Shown piece after piece: positions 45,533-54,751 of a stretch of DNA of 64,000 nucleotides. Origin of the DNA: Xanthomonas arboricola pv. populi (GTDB lineage: Bacteria > Pseudomonadota > Gammaproteobacteria > Xanthomonadales > Xanthomonadaceae); contig NZ_MDEB01000004.1 in NCBI RefSeq assembly GCF_002939945.1, positions 1-64,000 on the forward strand, read 5' to 3'. The position numbers and the translations under genes were made by a program. Each line of letters begins with the position of its first letter. Within the stretch, counting starts at the first letter, position 1. Under the pieces are notes generated by a model, which worked only from the letters and a program-made list of their open reading frames with translations, was not told the DNA's origin and searched no databases.

Positions 45533-46588
45533 CTAGCGCGTCGTCACCAAGCCATCCGACGCCTGCGTTGCAGCATCCTGTCGCCACCAGCGCAGGCGAT
45601 TGCCGGGCGCATTCAAATCCACCCGCTCGCCCATGCGCGGCGTTGCCAGCGCAACGCCTGCGCTGTCGGCCAACGCCACGATCCGGTCCAGCGGTTCCTG
45701 CCACGCATGCATGGCCAGGTCGAAGGTGCCGTTGTGGATCGGCAGCAGCGTCTGCGCGCCGATGTCCAGATAGGCCTGCAGGCTCTGCTCCGGCTGCATG
45801 TGCACATGCGGCCATTGCTGGTCGTAGGCGCCGTTTTCGATCAGCGCCACGTCGAACGGGCCGAGCTGCTGGCCGATGGTCTTGAAGTGCGGGCCATAGC
45901 CGCCGTCGCCGCTGAAGAACACGCGTAGCTCGCGGTCCTGGATCGCCCAGGAACACCACAGCGACCGCCCGCTATCGAACAGGCCGCGCCCGGAAAAATG
46001 CTGCGACGGGGTGGCGGTGAGTTGCAGGCCATTGAGGGTGATCGCCTCCCACCAGTCCAGCTGGCGCACCTTGGCCGGGTCCACGCCCCAGCGCACCAGC
46101 AGATCGCCCACGCCCAGGGGCGCGATGAACACGCCGACGCGGTCGGCCAGTGCGCGGATGCTGGCGCGGTCGAGGTGGTCGTAATGGTTGTGCGAGAGGA
46201 TCACCCCGGCCAGCGGCGGCAGCTCGTCCAGCGCGATCGGCGGCGCATGAAAGCGCTTGGGCCCGGCGAAGGGTATCGGCGAGGCGCGCCTGGAGAACAC
46301 CGGGTCGGTCAGCCACAGGCCACCGGCCAGCTTCATCAGCACGGTGGAATGGCCCACGCGATACAGGCTGCGATCGGGCGCGGCAAGCAGCTGCGCGCGT
46401 GTCAGCGGCTGTACCGGCAGCGGCGCGGACGGCACCGTGGTGCTGGGCTTGGCGAAGAGGAACGTCCAGATCAGACCGATCTGCTTGCGCAGGCTGAGCA
46501 CGGTGGTCGGCAGCGGCAACGCATTGCGGAACCGGCCATCGCGAAACTGGGGCGAAGCGGCATAGCGGGAAGAGCGAGAGGAAGCCAT
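45533..46588 (-). CDS. MBL-fold metal-dependent hydrolase (RomA/NAPE-PLD type)
   Basis: 351 residues from ATG 46588. The metallo-beta-lactamase motif is ILSHNHYDHLDRAS, with GVGDLLVRWGV and the later FSGDGGYGPHF and WPHVHMQPEQ metal-ligand segments typical of the UlaG/RomA/NAPE-PLD branch. A short hydrophobic stretch near residue 45 could associate it with membrane. Substrate unknown, possibly a lipid phosphodiester. It is divergent from a TetR gene and shares operators with it. Confidence 0.88.
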   Translation of the reverse strand: MASSRSSRYAASPQFRDGRFRNALPLPTTVLSLRKQIGLIWTFLFAKPSTTVPSAPLPVQPLTRAQLLAAPDRSLYRVGHSTVLMKLAGGLWLTDPVFSRRASPIPFAGPKRFHAPPIALDELPPLAGVILSHNHYDHLDRASIRALADRVGVFIAPLGVGDLLVRWGVDPAKVRQLDWWEAITLNGLQLTATPSQHFSGRGLFDSGRSLWCSWAIQDRELRVFFSGDGGYGPHFKTIGQQLGPFDVALIENGAYDQQWPHVHMQPEQSLQAYLDIGAQTLLPIHNGTFDLAMHAWQEPLDRIVALADSAGVALATPRMGERVDLNAPGNRLRWWRQDAATQASDGLVTTR

Positions 46589-46629
46589 TGGGGAGTCCGA
46601 CCGGGCAGGGGGTGACAACAGGGAAAAGT

Positions 46630-46679
46630 TACACTGAACAGTGTAGTTTCATCGGGCTGAAAGTAAACTGTCCGGTGTA
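46630..46679. promoter_or_regulatory. Two TetR-type operator palindromes in the divergent promoter
   Basis: TACACTGAACAGTGTA (46630-46645) is a perfect palindrome apart from its AA centre. TAAACTGTCCGGTGTA (46664-46679) has the same layout with two changes. Starts are 34 bases apart, about three helical turns. They fill the 101-base gap between the MBL hydrolase and the TetR gene, and the second abuts the TetR start by ten bases. Auto-repression and repression of the hydrolase are inferred. Confidence 0.7.
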
Positions 46680-46689
46680 AAATGACCCG

Positions 46690-47322
46690 ATGTCGACTGC
46701 ATCTTCCCCCCCGACTGCGCCGCAACGGCTGACCGACCGCAAGCGCCTCGCCATCGTCGAGGCGGCCATTGCCGAGTTCCGCCAGCATGGCTTCGAGGCC
46801 ACCAGCATGGACCGCGTGGCGGCCACCGCGGGCGTATCCAAGCGCACCGTCTACAACCACTTCCCCAGCAAGGACGCGTTGTTTGGCGAGATCCTGCGCG
46901 GGCTGTGGCAACGCAGCGCCGATGCGGTGAATCTTGTTTACCGGCCCGATCAGCCGCTGCGTGCGCAGCTGATCCAGTTGCTGCAGCAGAAACTGCACCT
47001 GCTCGGCGACCCGGCGTTTATCGACCTGTCGCGTGTCGCCATTGCCGAAAGCATCCATTCGCCCGAGCGCGCGCGTGCGCTGATCGCGCAATTGGGCAGC
47101 AAGGAAGAAGCCACCACCACCTGGGTGCGCGCCGCACTGGCCGACGGCCGGCTGGCGGGCGTGGAGCCGGACGTCGGCGCGCAGCAACTGCAGGCACTGA
47201 TCAAGGGCTTCGCGTTCTGGCCGCAGATCGCCATGGGCCAGCCGCCGCTGTCGCCACAGCAACGCACCCAGGTGGCCGAATCGGCAGTGGCGATGTTCCT
47301 GGGTTTGTACGGGCGCGCCTGA
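46690..47322 (+). CDS. TetR-family transcriptional regulator
   Basis: 210 residues. The helix-turn-helix is classical: ATSMDRVAATAGVSKRTVYN then HFPSKDALFGEIL (residues ~38-70), with an all-helical ligand domain after it that resembles the AefR-like C-terminal domain. It probably binds the twin palindromes just upstream and controls itself and the divergent MBL hydrolase. Inducer unknown. Confidence 0.92.
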   Translation: MSTASSPPTAPQRLTDRKRLAIVEAAIAEFRQHGFEATSMDRVAATAGVSKRTVYNHFPSKDALFGEILRGLWQRSADAVNLVYRPDQPLRAQLIQLLQQKLHLLGDPAFIDLSRVAIAESIHSPERARALIAQLGSKEEATTTWVRAALADGRLAGVEPDVGAQQLQALIKGFAFWPQIAMGQPPLSPQQRTQVAESAVAMFLGLYGRA

Positions 47323-47394
47323 TTGCCTGCGATGCGCGTGCCGGCGCGACGCGCCACGTCGAGCGACACCGCGCCGTGTTTCAGCGCTGCATCG

Positions 47395-48657
47395 TCAATG
47401 CGGCGACTGACCCGCACCCAGCCCGCTGGCGGTGGCGGTCTGCCGGCCGCGTTGACACCAGGCCACCATCGGCGAGGCCATCACCGTGGTCGCCAGCGTC
47501 ATGCCGAACAGCAGGGTGAACAGGTCCGGCCCGATCACACCACTGTCCAGGCCGATCTTGATCACCACCAGCTCCATCAGGCCGCGTGCGTTCATCAGCG
47601 AACCCACGCTCAGGCTATCGCGCCAATTGTGGCCGCTCAGGCGCGCGCCCAGGGTGCAGCCGACCAGCTTGCCGGTCACCGCCACGCCGACCACCAACGC
47701 AAAGCCGGCCATACCTGCGCCGACGAAGACGCCAGGGCTGGTGGCCTGGCCGGCGACCGCAAACAGCACCGGCATCAGCAGGGTGATCGCCAGGGGTTCG
47801 ATGCGCCCGGCCAGGTGTTCCAGCAGGCGGTCGTCGCGCGGCACGCAGATGCCGAACAGGAATGCGCCGAAGATCGCATGCAGGCCGATCCACTCGGCCA
47901 CTGCGGCGCAGGCCAGCACACCGATCAGCACCCACACCAGCGCAGTTGGCGCATAGCCTCCATCGCTTGCGCGCGGCTTGAGCACACGCGCAGACACCGG
48001 CTTCAACACGCCGAACACCACTGCAATCAATACCACCGCACCGGCCGCAGTGAACGCAACACCGCCATGGCTGTTGCCGCCGGTCAGCGTGAGCACGATC
48101 GCCAGGAACATCCACACCGTGGCATCGTCGATCACCGCCGCGCCCAGAGCCAGGCGGCCGGCAGGCGTGCGGGTCATGTTGCGGTCCTTGAGGATGCGCG
48201 CCAGCACCGGAAACGCGGTCACCGACATCGCCGCGGCAATGAACAAGGCGAACGGCCAGAAACCGATCCCCTGCGGTGCAAAGCGCGCAAACAACCAGGG
48301 TGCGGCAGCCAGTCCAAGCAGCAACGGCAGCACGATGCCGGACAGGCCCACCAACACCGACGAGCGCACCTGCGCGGTGGTGCCCTCCGGCGCGCGCAGC
48401 TCCACGCCGACGATGAACATGAAAAGCACCACGCCGATGTTGGCCAGTCCCGACAGCGGCGGCAAACTGCTGGAGGCGAACAACACGCCATGCAACTCCG
48501 GCAGCCACGCGCCGAATGCGATCGGCCCGAGCAGCAGGCCGGCAGCCATCTCGCCGATCACCGGCGGCTGCCCGACGCGCTGCAGCAGCGCGCCGCATGC
48601 ACGCGCCGCGCCCAGGATCACCGCCAACTGCACCAGCAACAACGTGGTCGGATTCAT
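47395..48657 (-). CDS. CPA2-family cation:proton antiporter
   Basis: 420 residues from ATG 48657; an in-frame extension to 48777 has no family sequence. About twelve membrane helices are visible. Landmarks are QPPVIGEMAAGLLLGP, the half-helix region VLFMFIVGVELR, and GAAVIDDATVWMFLAIV with the paired ion-binding Asp residues. It exchanges Na+ or K+ for protons at the inner membrane. There is no RCK/TrkA-N regulatory tail. Stands alone. Confidence 0.92.
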   Translation of the reverse strand: MNPTTLLLVQLAVILGAARACGALLQRVGQPPVIGEMAAGLLLGPIAFGAWLPELHGVLFASSSLPPLSGLANIGVVLFMFIVGVELRAPEGTTAQVRSSVLVGLSGIVLPLLLGLAAAPWLFARFAPQGIGFWPFALFIAAAMSVTAFPVLARILKDRNMTRTPAGRLALGAAVIDDATVWMFLAIVLTLTGGNSHGGVAFTAAGAVVLIAVVFGVLKPVSARVLKPRASDGGYAPTALVWVLIGVLACAAVAEWIGLHAIFGAFLFGICVPRDDRLLEHLAGRIEPLAITLLMPVLFAVAGQATSPGVFVGAGMAGFALVVGVAVTGKLVGCTLGARLSGHNWRDSLSVGSLMNARGLMELVVIKIGLDSGVIGPDLFTLLFGMTLATTVMASPMVAWCQRGRQTATASGLGAGQSPH

Positions 48658-49050
48658 TGCGTCAGCCCTTGCATTGGTTGAGTCGGCTCGCCCCCCGCAG
48701 CGCAGGACGGCTGGGCATCTGGTCAGTGCCTTCCCCCGACTGACCCGCTGTCGATGACTGCAGTGATACCCATCCACAGCATCGGCCTAGTCTATGACGA
48801 CAACCACCGTGCAGTGGCATCGAGGCGACATGATGCGGCGCAATGCGGAGTGGTCCGCGCTGCACGCCGGAACCAACCGTCAGCGCTGCCTTGCGTGCGC
48901 CTGCATGGTTCGATCGAACGACGCCTTCAATGGCGACCCGCACGCCGCACACGGCATCGCCGACGGAGGACGCATGGCGATCTCATGCGTCGTGCCGGCG
49001 AGCAAGCTCAGGCGCGATTTGAACTCACGCGCGCGCAGCAGGCAGAAGAC
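48658..49050. other. Intergenic region without a supported gene
   Basis: About 390 bases between the antiporter start and the end of the LysR gene. Short frames run through it on the plus strand, but none has a convincing ribosome-binding site or recognisable product. No terminator with a T-run and no repeat was found. Confidence 0.45.
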
Positions 49051-50007
49051 TCACCGCTCCGAGTCGCCACTTTCGTCGTACCCGCGTGGGGTAAACAGGT
49101 CCGGCTGGATCAGCTCGATAAAGGCGCGTGCCTGCGGCGAGAGATATTTGCCCTTGCGCACCACCACGCCATAACTGCGCGTGGGGAAATAGTCCTTCAG
49201 CGAGCGGGTGGCCAGTTTGTCGCGATCGGCCTCGGTGACGCAGATCGCGGTGACGATGGAAATGCCCATGTCCATCGCAACGTATTGCTTGATCACTTCC
49301 CAGCCGCCCACCTCCAGCGCCACGGTGTAGGGCACGCGTGCCTGCTGGAAGATCAGATCGACCAGCCGATAGGTCACCTGCCGGCGCGGCGGCAGGATCA
49401 GCGGATACGGCGACAGATCCTGCAGGGTGACCGTGGGCTTGTTGGCCAATGGGTGATCGGGCGGGGTGATCAGCAGTTGTTCGAAGCGATACACCGGCGC
49501 GTAGTTGAGGTCGGCCGGCACGTCCAGCATCGAGCCGATCGCCAGGTCCACTGCGTCTTCGCGCAGCAGGTCGGTGCCGTCGGCGCTGATGGCGTTATGC
49601 AGGGTCAGGCGCACGTCCGGGTGACGCGCGCGGAAGTTCGCCACGATGCGCGGCAGCAGGTACAGGATGGTGGAGCTGTTGGCGGCGATATTGAGCTCGC
49701 CGGCATCCAGGCCGCGCACCTTTTCGCGAAAGCTGGCCTCCAGCCCGTCCAGGCTCTCCACCAGCGGCAGCGCCATGTCGTAGAGCAGCTGGCCCTCGCG
49801 GCTGGGCGCCATGCGTCGCCCCGAGCGCTCGAACAACGCCACGCCCAGGTCGCGTTCCAGCGCCTGCAGCTGCAGGGTCACTGCAGGCTGGCTCACATAT
49901 AGCGCCTCAGCCGCCCGTGAGACCGATCCCAATCGTACTGTCTGGCAGAACGCACGCAGCGGCTTGAGCCGGTCGGATTTGTAGGAAAATCGCGGGGTTG
50001 GCGCCAT
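49051..50007 (-). CDS. LysR-family transcriptional regulator (CysB-like subgroup)
   Basis: 318 residues. The N-terminal winged helix reads LRAFCQTVRLGSVSRAAEAL and YVSQPAVTLQLQALERDLGV. The ligand domain has ILYLLPRIVANFRARHPDV and the GGWEVIKQYVAMDMGISIV block seen in CysB/Cbl-like members. It is divergent from aceB, 118 bases from the aceB start, so it probably controls the glyoxylate-shunt genes. That target is inferred from position only. Confidence 0.9.
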   Translation of the reverse strand: MAPTPRFSYKSDRLKPLRAFCQTVRLGSVSRAAEALYVSQPAVTLQLQALERDLGVALFERSGRRMAPSREGQLLYDMALPLVESLDGLEASFREKVRGLDAGELNIAANSSTILYLLPRIVANFRARHPDVRLTLHNAISADGTDLLREDAVDLAIGSMLDVPADLNYAPVYRFEQLLITPPDHPLANKPTVTLQDLSPYPLILPPRRQVTYRLVDLIFQQARVPYTVALEVGGWEVIKQYVAMDMGISIVTAICVTEADRDKLATRSLKDYFPTRSYGVVVRKGKYLSPQARAFIELIQPDLFTPRGYDESGDSER

Positions 50008-50025
50008 CTGGATGTGTGCAACGAC

Positions 50026-50056
50026 GCTGTATAAGCCTGCCTTATTTACAGCATTG
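50026..50056. promoter_or_regulatory. Candidate LysR operator before aceB
   Basis: ATAAG (50031-50035) and CTTAT (50041-50045) form an inverted repeat with a five-base centre, flanked by CTGT on the left and ACAG on the right with a two-base offset. This gives the interrupted dyad shape usual for LysR-family sites. It lies between the divergent LysR gene and aceB. Weak evidence, position-supported. Confidence 0.4.
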
Positions 50057-50125
50057 ATAAAACTGCTTTGTCAAATAGTTTCGTGCGGCGCACGGTGCAG
50101 GTCCGGATGCACAAGGACTCCCGAC

Positions 50126-51742
<1,617 letters not shown>

Positions 51743-51919
51743 GCCAACGCTGCAGCGATACGCCAGCGCAAGCGTGCTGTCGCTGCAATCCATCAACGTC
51801 ATGCACCACACCGCCCGTTGCGCCCACGCCCGCAACGACGGCCTTGCCATGCCCGGCGCGCGTCAATGCGCCATTCCTTCCTCGTTGCATCCGCCGTATC
51901 CCCGCCAGGAGAACGCACC

Positions 51920-53215
51920 ATGAGCAGCACACTGCAGACCGCCGAACAGATCCAGCAAGACTGGGCCAGCAACCCGCGCTGGGCCGGCATCACCCGTAAC
52001 TACACCGCCGCCGATGTGGTGCGCTTGCGCGGCACCGTGCATGTCGAGCATTCGCTGGCGCGGCTGGGCGCGGACAAGTTGTGGAACGCGTTGCACGCCA
52101 CGCCGTTCGTCAATGCATTGGGTGCACTGACCGGCAACCAGGCGATGCAGCAGGTCAAGGCCGGTTTGAAGGCGATCTACCTGTCCGGCTGGCAGGTCGC
52201 CGCCGATGCGAACCTGGCCGGGCAGATGTACCCGGACCAGTCGCTGTATCCGGCCGACTCGGTGCCGGCGGTGGTCAAGCGCATCAACAACACCTTGTTG
52301 CGGGCCGATCAACTGCATCACGCCGAAGGCAACGACGACATCGACTTCCTGCAGCCGATCGTGGCCGATGCCGAAGCCGGCTTCGGCGGCGTGCTCAACG
52401 CCTTCGAGTTGATGAAGGCGATGATCGAAGCCGGCGCGGCCGGCGTGCACTTCGAAGATCAACTGGCATCGGTGAAAAAGTGCGGACACATGGGTGGCAA
52501 GGTGCTGGTGCCCACCCGCGAGGCGATCGAAAAGTTGAATGCCGCGCGTTTGGCGGCCGATGTGCTGGGCGTGCCCACGTTGCTGATCGCACGCACCGAC
52601 GCCGAGGCGGCCGATCTGATCACCAGCGATGTGGATGTCAACGATCAGCCCTTCACCACCGGGCAGCGCACCGTCGAAGGCTTCTTCAAGACCCGCAGCG
52701 GGCTGGATCAGGCGATCAGCCGCGGGCTGGCCTATGCGCCGTACGCGGATCTGATCTGGTGCGAGACCGGTAAACCGGATCTGGAATTTGCGCGCGCCTT
52801 TGCGCAAGCCATCCATGCCAGATTCCCCGGCAAATTGCTGGCCTACAACTGCTCGCCGAGCTTCAACTGGAAGAAGAACCTGGACGACGCCACCATCGCC
52901 AGATTCCAGACCGAGTTGGCGAGCTATGGCTATAAATTCCAGTTCATCACCCTGGCCGGCTTCCACGCCCTGAACTACGGCATGTTCAACCTGGCGCACG
53001 GCTACGCACGGCGCCAGATGAGCGCCTTCGTCGAGTTGCAGCAGGCAGAGTTCGCGGCGGCCGAGATGGGCTTTACCGCAGTCAAGCATCAGCGCGAGGT
53101 GGGCACCGGCTATTTCGACGCGGTGACGCAGGCGATCCAGCAGGGCCAGTCGTCCACCACCGCGCTGCGTGGCTCGACCGAGGAAGAGCAGTTTCACGGC
53201 GAAAAGGCGGCGTAA
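51920..53215 (+). CDS. aceA: Isocitrate lyase
   Basis: 431 residues from ATG 51920, with AGGAGA upstream. The active-site signature KKCGHMGGK contains Cys188, and [20 protein letters not shown] and the [13 protein letters not shown] blocks match the family. It splits isocitrate into glyoxylate and succinate, feeding AceB. It follows aceB after 177 bases in the same direction and ends before a strong terminator. Confidence 0.97.
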   Translation: MSSTLQTAEQIQQDWASNPRWAGITRNYTAADVVRLRGTVHVEHSLARLGADKLWNALHATPFVNALGALTGNQAMQQVKAGLKAIYLSGWQVAADANLAGQMYPDQSLYPADSVPAVVKRINNTLLRADQLHHAEGNDDIDFLQPIVADAEAGFGGVLNAFELMKAMIEAGAAGVHFEDQLASVKKCGHMGGKVLVPTREAIEKLNAARLAADVLGVPTLLIARTDAEAADLITSDVDVNDQPFTTGQRTVEGFFKTRSGLDQAISRGLAYAPYADLIWCETGKPDLEFARAFAQAIHARFPGKLLAYNCSPSFNWKKNLDDATIARFQTELASYGYKFQFITLAGFHALNYGMFNLAHGYARRQMSAFVELQQAEFAAAEMGFTAVKHQREVGTGYFDAVTQAIQQGQSSTTALRGSTEEEQFHGEKAA

Positions 53216-53375
53216 CGCAGCGCACATGCGCCGCGAGCGCTTGCCAGCTGGCTGCGTGAAGGATCGGAGCGTGCGGTCTTTGCCCTCTGGCAAACCCGCA
53301 GCAGTACCGTAAAACAGCGCTGGCCCTCCACGTTGCCTGCTTCAGGCCGTCGGTGCGCCACTGCCAGGAGGGGAG

Positions 53376-53405
53376 GTGGGCTCGGTAAACCGAGCCCACT
53401 TTTTT
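53376..53405 (+). terminator. Rho-independent terminator after aceA
   Basis: GTGGGCTCGG (53376-53385) pairs perfectly with CCGAGCCCAC (53390-53399) over a TAAA loop, followed by six T. It closes the aceBA transcript 160 bases after the aceA stop. Confidence 0.92.
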
Positions 53406-53421
53406 AGCCAATACCGGTCAT

Positions 53422-53570
53422 TTAGAGCGGCTAACAAAACCACTGCGCGGCCGCCAGGCGGGCGCGGTAGGTGCCCGGAATCGGCATGTGCCACGCATAC
53501 ACTCCGATCCTGAGCGCGCCGCCCGCACCTACCTGATGACCGCTCGCTACAGGTTTGTTGGCCGCTCTTA
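53422..53570. mobile_element. MITE-like non-coding element with terminal inverted repeats
   Basis: A 143-base stretch (53425-53567) is bounded by GAGCGGCTAACAAAACC on the left and, reversed, GAGCGGCCAACAAACCT on the right: 14 of the first 15 bases match. TTA stands directly outside both ends (53422-53424, 53568-53570), a plausible 3-base target duplication of the TNA type used by some IS5-family elements. No transposase frame fits inside. It lies between the aceA terminator and the cNMP/GGDEF gene. Confidence 0.6.
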
Positions 53571-53671
53571 ATCTCGAGCGTCGTGAGAACGAGTGTGACC
53601 TGGTGCTGAACAAAACGCTCCTGTACGATGCTAGGGCGGGCCGGCGCTGCAGGTCGGTGTAAGGGATTTGG

Positions 53672-54748
53672 ATGACGTGCCATAACACTGCCGGCGCAGT
53701 GGAGCCGACGGGGAGCGCTGCAAAGACGCTGTCGGACGGGCTGCATGCGCTGATGACTGCCGAGGAACTGGCGTTTTTCGCCCGCTTTGGCCGTGCCCGC
53801 GAATTGGCTGCCGGCCAGGAGCTGTTCGAGCGCGGGGCGGTGGGCACGCAGATGTTCATCGTGGTCAGTGGCCAGATCGATCTGGATTTCGGCGAAGACC
53901 TGATGCTCAAGCACCTGGGCCCGGGCGAATTCTTCGGCGAACTTGGCCTGCTGATCGGCGGCCATGCGCGCAGTGCCGGCGCCAGTGCATCCACCGACAC
54001 CGGCCTGATCGAGCTGGCGCATGAGGACTTCCAGCGGCTGGTCGATCACGATCCGTCGATGGTGGCGCATTTTCTGCGGCGCTCCATCGTGCGTGTGGTC
54101 AATAACGAGCAGTTGCTGATCCGCCAGTTGCGCCGGCGCAACCACGATCTGGAAGCGGCGCTGGACAACCTCTACGTCACTTCGCACCAGCTCAACCACA
54201 CCGAAGAACTCAGCCGCACCGACGAGCTCACCGGCCTGCACAACCGCCGCGGGCTCGCCCTGCATCTGCAGGAATGCCGACGCGCCGGCCGCGTGCCCGG
54301 GGTGGGCCTGATCCTGATCGACTGCGAACGTTTCAAGCGCATCAACGACGAATTCGGCCATCTGGCCGGCGACCGCGTGCTGCAGAACGTCGCCCATGCG
54401 CTGCGTTCGGTGATCGCCGACGGCGACCTCGCCTGCCGGCTCGGCGGCGACGAATTCTGTGTGCTGGTCGCGCAAGGCACCCAGGAGCTGCTGCACCACA
54501 TCGGCGAATGCATCGTGCGCGCGGTGGAAGCACGCCTGTGTAACGGCCAGAGCGAGCAGGGCTGCTCGGTCAGCCTGGGGCTATGCATGATCGACGCCGA
54601 CGCGGCATGGAACGATTGGTACACGCTGGCCGACAGCGCGTTGTACGAGGCCAAGCGACAGGGCGGCAACGTGCTGTGCATGCATGAAACGCTGGCGTCG
54701 GGCATCACGCAGCCATCCGGCAATGCCACCGCGTCGGACAATCGCTGA
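53672..54748 (+). CDS. Cyclic-nucleotide-binding/GGDEF diguanylate cyclase
   Basis: 358 residues. Residues ~25-145 form a cNMP-binding beta-barrel (GQELFERGAVGTQMFIVVSG, GPGEFFGELGLLIGGHARSA). A helical linker leads to a GGDEF domain starting at SRTDELTGLHNRRGL, with the intact catalytic motif GGDEF at residues 258-262. The product-inhibition RxxD site just upstream is not present (the Arg position is Ala). It would make c-di-GMP under control of a bound nucleotide or related ligand. It ends three bases before the cyclase-TPR gene, so the two are almost surely co-transcribed. Confidence 0.92.
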   Translation: MTCHNTAGAVEPTGSAAKTLSDGLHALMTAEELAFFARFGRARELAAGQELFERGAVGTQMFIVVSGQIDLDFGEDLMLKHLGPGEFFGELGLLIGGHARSAGASASTDTGLIELAHEDFQRLVDHDPSMVAHFLRRSIVRVVNNEQLLIRQLRRRNHDLEAALDNLYVTSHQLNHTEELSRTDELTGLHNRRGLALHLQECRRAGRVPGVGLILIDCERFKRINDEFGHLAGDRVLQNVAHALRSVIADGDLACRLGGDEFCVLVAQGTQELLHHIGECIVRAVEARLCNGQSEQGCSVSLGLCMIDADAAWNDWYTLADSALYEAKRQGGNVLCMHETLASGITQPSGNATASDNR

Positions 54749-54751
54749 GCA

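Noticed and set aside
47323..48681. A 452-codon plus-strand frame opposite the antiporter gene
   Set aside because: The antiporter shows proper membrane helices and ion-binding motifs; the opposite frame is Gln/His/Arg-rich and unlike any protein.
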